From Candidatus Sulfopaludibacter sp. SbA3 (lineage in GTDB: Bacteria; Acidobacteriota; Terriglobia; 2-12-FULL-54-10), in NCBI GenBank assembly GCA_945865705.1, contig CAMBEY010000207.1, positions 1 to 5,427 on the forward strand: a DNA stretch of 5,427 bases, read 5' to 3'. The stretch's first letter is position 1, and each line of letters opens with the position of its first letter. The notes beneath the pieces were generated by a model. That model searched no databases and was not told where the DNA came from. It saw only the letters and a list, made by a program, of their open reading frames with translations. A program made the position numbers and the translations under genes. Shown here piece by piece: positions 1-4,953 of the stretch.

Positions 1-81
1 CAAGTTGGAGAGACTAACATTGCCCCGCTGCCGCGGCAGGCTGGGTTCGATACGAAGGTACTGGGCCTCGGTGATTTCCAT
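1..81 (-). CDS. IS5-family transposase, N-terminal fragment (runs off the window)
   Basis: Minus-strand ATG at 81 opens 27 uninterrupted codons to the window edge. The peptide begins MEITEAQYLRI and continues with SLPRQRGNVSLSNL. The pattern IT-x-x-QY-x-RI followed by LP-x-QRGNV is the typical start of IS5-type transposases, DDE enzymes that cut and paste their own element. In relatives it is followed by an ILYVAE-x-GCKWRGLP-like segment, which would lie outside this window, as would the catalytic DDE residues. No good Shine-Dalgarno sequence is visible before the ATG (the nearest is CGGGAT), which is common for transposases. The start is chosen because it matches the usual family start and because the frame lies immediately inside the putative IS end. 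The gene is cut only by the window edge; whether it is intact cannot be judged. Confidence 0.72.
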   Translation of the reverse strand, partial: MEITEAQYLRIEPSLPRQRGNVSLSNL

Positions 82-125
82 ATCCCGAAGCATACCACAT
101 TATTCTATTTAGTGTTAACACGCCC
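1..125 (-). mobile_element. Left-hand fragment of an IS5-family insertion sequence (one end only)
   Basis: The 5' end of a transposase gene (81 down to 1) is followed outward by about 44 bases of non-coding DNA. This ends in a putative terminal repeat, read on the minus strand as GGGCGTGTTAACAC (125 to 112), which includes the perfect palindrome GTGTTAACAC. The bases just outside are CTAG (125-128) or TA (126-127), both plausible IS5-type target duplications. The exact boundary (124 or 125) cannot be fixed because the other IS end lies outside the window. The transposase match is what makes this an IS; the terminus is inferred. Confidence 0.6.
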
Positions 126-159
126 TAGCAAGGTAAGTAAGACTGAAGTTGTCTGGGAC

Positions 160-178
160 AGTGACGCGAAGTGTCACT
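160..178. repeat. Short inverted repeat / hairpin, possible activator site
   Basis: AGTGAC (160-165) is inverted as GTCACT (173-178). Allowing one G-T pair, the stem extends to eight pairs around the loop GAA. It lacks a T-tract, so it is not a good intrinsic terminator. It lies about 165 bases before the inferred sigma-54 transcription start, a distance at which enhancer-binding activators of sigma-54 promoters can sit. That role is inference. Confidence 0.3.
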
Positions 179-308
179 AATAGCTGATTACTCTGACTGG
201 CAGGTAGCGTAACTGAAAAATGACATTGGCCTACTGAGTGCGTTTAAGTATAGCCATCTAAAGGAAATAGCCACTATGCTCGAAGAAGTTAAGGGCTTCG
301 TTCTGATT

Positions 309-324
309 TGGCATGGGAACTGCA
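309..324 (+). promoter_or_regulatory. Candidate sigma-54 (RpoN) -24/-12 promoter of the pilin gene
   Basis: TGGCATGGGAACTGCA matches the RpoN consensus TGGCACG-N4-TTGCA at all but two positions. It keeps the essential GG (310-311) and GC (322-323) with the correct 12-base offset. Transcription would start near 335 and give a leader of about 105 bases before the pilin ATG. Pilin genes in Myxococcus, Geobacter and Pseudomonas are known to use RpoN with a PilR-type activator, so the context fits. Any sigma-70-type alternative closer to the gene (TTGCAA at 378) is weak. Confidence 0.55.
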
Positions 325-420
325 ACATAGCTGCCGATAGAACGAATGGAACAAGAAATTCCAGCGTTCGGAGAGTTTTGCAAGATCGCTTAGTAGAAAT
401 TCAATTTAGTCCAAAATGTC

Positions 421-430
421 GGAGAGGAGA
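421..430 (+). promoter_or_regulatory. Shine-Dalgarno sequence fixing the pilin start
   Basis: GGAGAGGAGA contains AGGAG (425-429), which ends ten bases before ATG 440. It lies inside the open frame that begins at the earlier ATG 416. The later ATG is therefore the real start, and the first eight residues of the longer frame are not translated. Confidence 0.8.
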
Positions 431-439
431 TTTACAGAA

Positions 440-985
440 ATGAAGAAACAAAAAGGATTTTCGCTTATCGAGTTGCTGATCGTCGTGGCGATCATTTTGA
501 TCATCGCGGCTATCGCAGTGCCCAACTTGCTGCGTTCGCGCATGGCCGCCAATGAGTCGTCCGCGGCGGGTTCGCTGCGCACGATTTCGTCTGCCAATGT
601 TACTTATTCCACGACTTATGGTGTCGGCTTTGCGGGTGCCATGTTAGCCCTTGGTTGCGGCGCCGGTTGCCCAGCCGCTCCGCCAGTGGCTGGTTCCGCC
701 AATGCTGACTTGATTGATTCGGTGCTGGCCTCGACCACTCCCGTGATTGCCAAGAGCGGATACACATTCGCTTATCTGGCAACTAATCCTGTTCCCGCAA
801 CGAATCTCCAGAACAATTCCTATGGCGTCGTCGGTACTCCGGCGTCGTTGAATGTTACTGGCGTGTCTTTCTTCTGCGTGGATCAGAGCAATGTCATCCG
901 CAGGGAAAACCCTGGCCTTTCAGCAACAGCTGTTGCCGGGAATCCGATCACCTGCCCCCTTGCTAGCCTCGCGCTGGGCAACTAG
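440..985 (+). CDS. Type IV pilin-like prepilin (acidobacterial PilA-like)
   Basis: Structural subunit of a type IV pilus or pseudopilus, made as a 181-residue precursor. The leader MKKQKG is followed by the class III signal FSLIELLIVV. Prepilin peptidase (PilD type) would cut after Gly6 and methylate Phe7, and the conserved Glu (mature position 5) is present. Residues 7-30 form the hydrophobic helix that anchors the subunit and later builds the fibre core. The segment from NLLRSR to SLRTI (29-49) and the C-terminal VTGVSFFCVDQSNVIR stretch resemble pilins common in Acidobacteria. Four cysteines (73, 77, 146, 172) could form two disulfides; 146-172 would suit a C-terminal D-loop. The mature part is rich in Ser, Thr, Ala and Asn, so it could be O-glycosylated. 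Start ATG 440 is preferred over 416 because of the AGGAG and the usual leader length. The gene is probably a single transcription unit, ending at the terminator 30 bases downstream. It could be a minor pilin or pseudopilin instead of the major one. Confidence 0.9.
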   Translation: MKKQKGFSLIELLIVVAIILIIAAIAVPNLLRSRMAANESSAAGSLRTISSANVTYSTTYGVGFAGAMLALGCGAGCPAAPPVAGSANADLIDSVLASTTPVIAKSGYTFAYLATNPVPATNLQNNSYGVVGTPASLNVTGVSFFCVDQSNVIRRENPGLSATAVAGNPITCPLASLALGN

Positions 986-1014
986 CTTAACCTGTTCGTA
1001 GCTGTACAGATCGT

Positions 1015-1058
1015 GCAAATAAAAGAGGGGGGACTTCGGTCCCCCCTCTTTTATTTGC
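1015..1058. terminator. Strong, probably bidirectional intrinsic terminator
   Basis: A perfect 20-bp inverted repeat (1015-1034 and 1039-1058) closes a TTCG loop on a C-G pair, the extra-stable cUUCGg tetraloop. The inner stem is GC-rich (six G against six C), and the outer stem provides A-tracts and T-tracts in both orientations (AAAA 1021-1024, TTTT 1049-1052). It begins 30 bases after the pilin stop and lies about 190 bases beyond the end of the minus-strand glycosyltransferase operon, so it can serve both convergent units. Confidence 0.9.
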
Positions 1059-1097
1059 GAACGAAATCAGAGCTGGACCGTTTTGATGGTTGAGGTA

Positions 1098-1125
1098 TCC
1101 GAGCCGCGCCAGTAATGGCGCGTCC
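1098..1125 (+). repeat. REP-like hairpin element, copy A
   Basis: The core is CGCGCCA-GTAA-TGGCGCG (1105-1122), a perfect 7-bp stem with a GTAA (GNRA-type) loop, flanked by TCCGAGC and TCC. A second copy in inverted orientation lies at 1241-1268, matching 26 of 28 bases. The two differences are partner positions of one stem base pair. A third half-arm, CGCGCCA (1132-1138), could pair alternatively with 1116-1122. Confidence 0.65.
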
Positions 1126-1240
1126 ACGCTGCGCGCCATCGAACAGACGCACACAAGTGAGGAGAGTATGAAAGGCAAGTGCTGACGTGATGTAAACATC
1201 GATGAACACGATCACAGCGCCGCGTTCACCAACCTTGGAT

Positions 1241-1268
1241 GGACGCGGCATTACTGCCGCGGCTCGGA
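1241..1268 (-). repeat. REP-like hairpin element, copy B (overlaps a gene end)
   Basis: Read on the minus strand, this is TCCGAGC, then the stem-loop CGCGGCA-GTAA-TGCCGCG (1261-1244), then TCC. It is the inverted partner of copy A, with one C-G stem pair changed to G-C. Its first half supplies the last codons (S-E-P-R-Q) of the downstream glycosyltransferase, and the TAA stop is formed by the loop. No target duplication flanks the A-B pair, so a REP/BIME-like pair is preferred over a MITE. Confidence 0.65.
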
Positions 1269-3026
1269 CACACCATTCCGCAAATCGGCAAGCAGCGCAC
1301 CCACCTCGGCCGAATTTCCCATAAATGCAACAAAGAAGGCCGCGGGATTGGACTTGCGCCCGGTCATGCCCAGCGCCGCGTTGAGCGAACGTCGTGCTTC
1401 ATCCAGGTTTCCCTGCTTCCAGAGAACGAACCCGTTGATGATCCACAGACCCGGATCATATTCACTGACGCGCGCGCCGCGCTCGATTGCCTTCCGCGCC
1501 GCTTCGAGGTCTCCAGCCAGATAATACGCGCGTGCCAGCTTGCCATGAATTTCCGGAGTCGCATTTGGCAATTCGGCCGCCATCTTATAGGCAATGATGG
1601 CTTGCTTGTAATCCTGTGCGGCAAAAGTAAAGCCATCGCCCAGTTGCTCCAGCGTATGCCGGTTGGCACGTATTTCAACTGCTCGAATCAACTCCGGCAT
1701 CCCGCGGTCCGCCATGCCGTTCTTTAGAAGACTGGTTCCCAAATTCATGTGACAGTACGCGGAGGTCAGGCAGGTGGGCGTAGTGGCCGCCCAGAGAGTC
1801 AGGTCACTCTTCCAGATTGGGATGTGTTGATGAGTACGCCATCCGAGGAGGAGGACAATTGCCGGAATTACTGCTTCCAAAGCACGGCTGGGAATTTTCG
1901 GCAAGCGCTCCTGGATATAAAAAAACGCGATTCCTGCCAGGACAAATGCGCCAATGGCTGGAATATAGAGATAGCGATCAGCAACCCAGATTGGAAAAGG
2001 AACGATTTGCAGGACAGGCAACAAGAAAAGGAAAATCCACAATACCCAAAACTGAATTTTGCGATTGCCGCGCGATAGCACCCAGCTCATCGCGGCCATG
2101 CCCAGCCAACCGAGAGTAACCAGCCAGTTGAAAGTTTCCTGGACTGGAAACATCTGCCAGGCCGACAGGGAAACAGGGAAAACTATTTGTTGCAAGTAAA
2201 ATGCAAGCAGCAGCGGCATCTGCATGATGTGCAGCCCCGGTCCACCATAAAATTGCTGTTCCATGGACTGCGTTGAGCCGTGAAACGCGCCAAGGTGGAT
2301 TACCGTAAACATGCCGCTGATAGCAAAGAATAGCGCCAGACTCCGCCACTTCAGGGTTCTGATGGTTGCCCCCTGGCGGTAGTCATATAACAGAAAGATG
2401 GCCGGAGCAACAACTGTATTGATCTTGGCGAGCACGGACAGAATCAGAAATAAGCCGGCCAGTACTCCGTCCGTCCAACTCTGTCGCTCTCGTAGACGAA
2501 TGAAAAAGTAGAAGGAAATCAGAAAAAACAGAAATGCCAGAGTGCTCTTGCTTTCAGAAATCCACGCGACGGTTTCAATGTTGGCTGGGTGAACCGCGAA
2601 CAGCAAGCTGGCAACCAGCGCCACGCCCGGCGTTTCCAGCTTCTTCACTACCAAATACACCAGGCAAACGACAGCCGCGTGAATCAGCACTTGGCCGAGA
2701 TGATACCCATAGGGCTCCATGCCGGCGAAGTGATACACCAACGCAAAGAAGCTGTGATGGACTGGCGCATAGTGTCCGAGATAGATGTCGGACCAAAACG
2801 CCCGTATGTGCATCCAATCAAGGCCTTGAATTCTATAATTCTGGACAATGTAGACCCAGTCGTCCCAGACAAATTCGTAGTATAGGGTTACCGCGTAGAG
2901 AGCGGAAGTAACACTAATCAGTAGCGCATAGGGAAGCCATGCAAGGCTTGCTGGAAGCCTCTCCGGAAACTTCAATATAGACCATCGGTCACGAGATGCT
3001 GGAATCGTTGGGATCATGTCGCTCAT
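1251..3026 (-). CDS. TMTC/PMT-like GT-C glycosyltransferase with C-terminal TPRs (second gene)
   Basis: A 591-residue polytopic membrane protein, likely a lipid-linked-sugar-dependent O-glycosyltransferase of the GT-C fold. About ten to twelve membrane segments fill residues 31-396. The first periplasmic loop has FVWDD (52-56), the position of the catalytic acidic pair in PMT/TMTC-type enzymes. Other TMTC-like blocks are YHLGQVLIH (108-116), LLFAVHP followed by ETVAWIS (141-157), AKINTVVAP with LLYDY (200-216) and VADRYLYIP (348-356). Residues 423-556 form about four TPR-like repeats, expected on the periplasmic side to bind the acceptor protein. The ATG overlaps the upstream gene's stop as ATGA and has no Shine-Dalgarno sequence, so translation is probably coupled. 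A start at the fourth codon (3017) is possible. The paralogue upstream is about 60% identical in the N-terminal half. The stop codon lies in a REP-like hairpin. The family call is firm; the donor sugar and acceptor are unknown, and the pilin is a guess. Confidence 0.82.
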   Translation of the reverse strand: MSDMIPTIPASRDRWSILKFPERLPASLAWLPYALLISVTSALYAVTLYYEFVWDDWVYIVQNYRIQGLDWMHIRAFWSDIYLGHYAPVHHSFFALVYHFAGMEPYGYHLGQVLIHAAVVCLVYLVVKKLETPGVALVASLLFAVHPANIETVAWISESKSTLAFLFFLISFYFFIRLRERQSWTDGVLAGLFLILSVLAKINTVVAPAIFLLYDYRQGATIRTLKWRSLALFFAISGMFTVIHLGAFHGSTQSMEQQFYGGPGLHIMQMPLLLAFYLQQIVFPVSLSAWQMFPVQETFNWLVTLGWLGMAAMSWVLSRGNRKIQFWVLWIFLFLLPVLQIVPFPIWVADRYLYIPAIGAFVLAGIAFFYIQERLPKIPSRALEAVIPAIVLLLGWRTHQHIPIWKSDLTLWAATTPTCLTSAYCHMNLGTSLLKNGMADRGMPELIRAVEIRANRHTLEQLGDGFTFAAQDYKQAIIAYKMAAELPNATPEIHGKLARAYYLAGDLEAARKAIERGARVSEYDPGLWIINGFVLWKQGNLDEARRSLNAALGMTGRKSNPAAFFVAFMGNSAEVGALLADLRNGVSEPRQ

Positions 3027-4798
3027 TTTGGTATGGTGGAATTAATTGGCCTCAGTTCAGCCAACATCTTTCTTGTCTCGCCCCGGTCACCCCAATACTG
3101 GTCTACCATGCCGTCCACTTGGGAATCTTGGCCTAGCATTGAAATCAGCGCGGACAATGAGGATCGAGCCCCATCAGAATTGCCCCGCTTCCACTGGAGG
3201 AATACGTCCATGACCCATATCCCGGGGTAGCGCCAATCATACTTTCCTCCAGTTTGAATCGCCTGACCCGCTAGATCTAATTGTCCTGAAAGTATATAAG
3301 CGCGCGCGAGTTTTGCATGGATTTTAGCAATTCGTGGCCCGCCAATATCCTGTCCGGGCGGCTTTGCGTCCTTTAGCGCCAGCAGATATATCCGAACCGC
3401 TTCGGGGTAATTTCGCGCGCTCCGCGTCAACGCATCCCCGAGATACATGAGGAATAGGGGTGTAGGCTGGAGCTCGACTGCTCGCACCAGTTCATCTCCA
3501 CCACGCTGCAACTGCCCGGCGTTCATGAGCGCAAGTCCAAAGCTGGAGTGGCAGTATGCTGATGTCATGCACGTCGGTATGGTTGCCGACCAAAGCGACA
3601 GTTCATCCCGCCACGCAGGCAAATGACGGTGTGTTTGCCAGGCTAGAGTTGCAATTGCAGTCGCCGCGAGCGCTCCCAGCGCCCAGCGCGGCCAGGGCTG
3701 CTGAAGCCGACCCCAGCATCGAAAGAACATTCTCGCCGCGAGGGTCGCACCGCCAATTAGAGGGATGTAGAGGTAACGGTCCGCGACCCAAATCGGAAAT
3801 GCAACGATCTGCAAAACAGGAAGCAAGAAGACCAAAATCCACAAGGCCCAGAATTGCGTTTCTCGACCTGCACGAAGGAGTAAAACAAGGAGCAGCGCTA
3901 GCCCGATCCAGCCAAGAGCCACGATCCAACTAAACGATTGCTGAACTGGAAACAACTCCCAAGCAGATAGTCTGAAGGGTAATACCATCATCTGCAAATA
4001 GAATGAGAGCAGCAGCGGGAAATTCATCAGGCGCGTTCCCAGTCCGCTGTAAGGGCTGCCATCCAACATTTCTCCACTGTTTCCGAAAGATAAAACATGA
4101 ACCACCACCAGCATTCCACTTAACACAAATAAAATGGCAAGAGAACGCCATCGCAATGACTTAAATGAGTCCCCGGCCTTGTAGTCATAAAGAAGAAAGA
4201 TTACCGGCGCCACAACTGTGTTGATCTTCGCAAGCGCGGAGCAAACCATAAAAATAGCGACCAACGCAAAGTGGAATGGTCGGTTCGTCTCCCGAAATCG
4301 AATAAAAAACCAGAACGACAACAATACAAGCAGCAGGGACAGAGTACTCTTGGTTTCTGAAATCCATGCGACGGTTTCAATATTCGTCGGATGCACCGCG
4401 AAGAGCACCGTTGCGAGAAACGCAACACGTGCCGATTCAATTTTATTGAGAAGGGAATACAACAGACAGACGCACGCCGAATGAATTAGCACCTGACCTA
4501 AGTGGTAACCGAACGGCTCCATCTCTGAAACGCGATACAGTAGCGATAACAAAGTGTGATGCAACGGGGCGTAATGGCCCAAATACGAGTTCGTCCAGAT
4601 CGCTCGGATATGAATCCAATCCAGCGATCGGATCCAATAATTTTCGCGGATGTAGATGGAATCGTCCCAGACAAAGTTGAAGTACAGAGAAGCGCCGTAC
4701 AAGGCAATGGTGATGCTGAGAAGAAAGGCGTAGGTGCCCCACCTCCCCGCTCGATGGACGCGCGTGTGGAAGTCAAATAGCGAGGAAATGCGATCCAT
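3023..4798 (-). CDS. TMTC/PMT-like GT-C glycosyltransferase with C-terminal TPRs (first gene)
   Basis: Paralogue and operon partner of the following gene, also 591 residues from ATG 4798. It has the same plan: a first membrane helix (about 20-40), FVWDD (42-46) with the predicted catalytic acidic pair, YHLGQVLIH (98-106), LFAVHP and ETVAWIS (132-147), AKINTVVAP (190-198), VADRYLYIP (338-346), and about four TPR-like repeats over 413-556. In an ungapped hand alignment, residues 41-170 match 82 of 130 positions of the partner; the membrane core near VADRYLYIP is higher (31 of 40). A Cys pair before the TPRs (410, 416) is kept in both. The likely role is transfer of a sugar from a polyprenyl-phosphate carrier to an exported protein. 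The start is uncertain: a GTG at 4816 would add six residues, but an operator-like palindrome lies between the two starts and neither has a Shine-Dalgarno sequence, so the ATG is preferred. It ends by ATGA overlap with the next gene. Confidence 0.8.
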   Translation of the reverse strand: MDRISSLFDFHTRVHRAGRWGTYAFLLSITIALYGASLYFNFVWDDSIYIRENYWIRSLDWIHIRAIWTNSYLGHYAPLHHTLLSLLYRVSEMEPFGYHLGQVLIHSACVCLLYSLLNKIESARVAFLATVLFAVHPTNIETVAWISETKSTLSLLLVLLSFWFFIRFRETNRPFHFALVAIFMVCSALAKINTVVAPVIFLLYDYKAGDSFKSLRWRSLAILFVLSGMLVVVHVLSFGNSGEMLDGSPYSGLGTRLMNFPLLLSFYLQMMVLPFRLSAWELFPVQQSFSWIVALGWIGLALLLVLLLRAGRETQFWALWILVFLLPVLQIVAFPIWVADRYLYIPLIGGATLAARMFFRCWGRLQQPWPRWALGALAATAIATLAWQTHRHLPAWRDELSLWSATIPTCMTSAYCHSSFGLALMNAGQLQRGGDELVRAVELQPTPLFLMYLGDALTRSARNYPEAVRIYLLALKDAKPPGQDIGGPRIAKIHAKLARAYILSGQLDLAGQAIQTGGKYDWRYPGIWVMDVFLQWKRGNSDGARSSLSALISMLGQDSQVDGMVDQYWGDRGETRKMLAELRPINSTIPK

Positions 4799-4953
4799 AA
4801 GGGGGTACTGTACCACAGCGATACCACGGGTTTGAGAACTGGACGTCCTTGTATCGACCGAGGAACTACCGAACCGCCTGGGGGGGGGTGCGCAGTGGCA
4901 ACCGTATGGCTTCCGTCGGATGAACCTGCCTGGCTGCCGCGGTGGATGGGGGC
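4799..4953 (-). promoter_or_regulatory. Leader of the glycosyltransferase operon (no clear promoter)
   Basis: The spacer between the deacetylase stop and the operon start holds a run of nine G (4880-4888; C on the coding strand). It also has a direct repeat GTGGTA (minus strand, 4827-4822 and 4816-4811, 11 bases apart) and the palindrome GGTACTGTACC (4804-4814). No convincing -35/-10 or -24/-12 pair was found on the minus strand. No strong intrinsic terminator follows the deacetylase; only an imperfect GC-rich hairpin spans its stop. Read-through from the deacetylase gene is therefore possible. Confidence 0.35.

Larger units (their letters stand above)
126..439 (+). other. Pilin upstream region between IS end and pilin start
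   Basis: This stretch of about 310 bases carries no convincing gene. It is AT-richer than the flanking coding DNA. It contains a hairpin at 160-178, a short direct repeat TAGCCA (251-256 and 268-273), a small inverted repeat CGAAG/CTTCG (281-285 and 296-300), a sigma-54-type promoter candidate (309-324) and the pilin ribosome binding site (421-430). A 55-codon open frame (276-443) overlaps the promoter and pilin start and is discussed in the findings. No tRNA or recognisable RNA gene was seen. Confidence 0.6.

Noticed and set aside
28..39. 12-base palindrome CTGCCGCGGCAG
   Set aside because: It lies within the transposase codons for L-P-R-Q, so it is explained by coding sequence; no sign of a separate function.
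416..439. Upstream ATG that would add eight residues to the pilin
   Set aside because: It places the Shine-Dalgarno sequence inside the coding region and lengthens the leader beyond the usual prepilin form; ATG 440 is better.
1051..1251. 66-codon minus-strand frame starting as TAATG at the second glycosyltransferase stop, with a hydrophobic stretch
   Set aside because: It runs through both REP-like hairpins and ends inside the terminator stem. It has no Shine-Dalgarno sequence and no family resemblance, so the coupling signal is probably a by-product of the hairpin loop.
1239..1727. 162-codon plus-strand frame opposite the TPR region
   Set aside because: Shadow of the minus-strand glycosyltransferase; no ribosome binding site, and the product is a composition-driven mix with no domain.
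2534..2911. 125-codon plus-strand frame inside the second glycosyltransferase
   Set aside because: Antisense shadow; the minus-strand frame has recognisable conserved blocks across this whole stretch.
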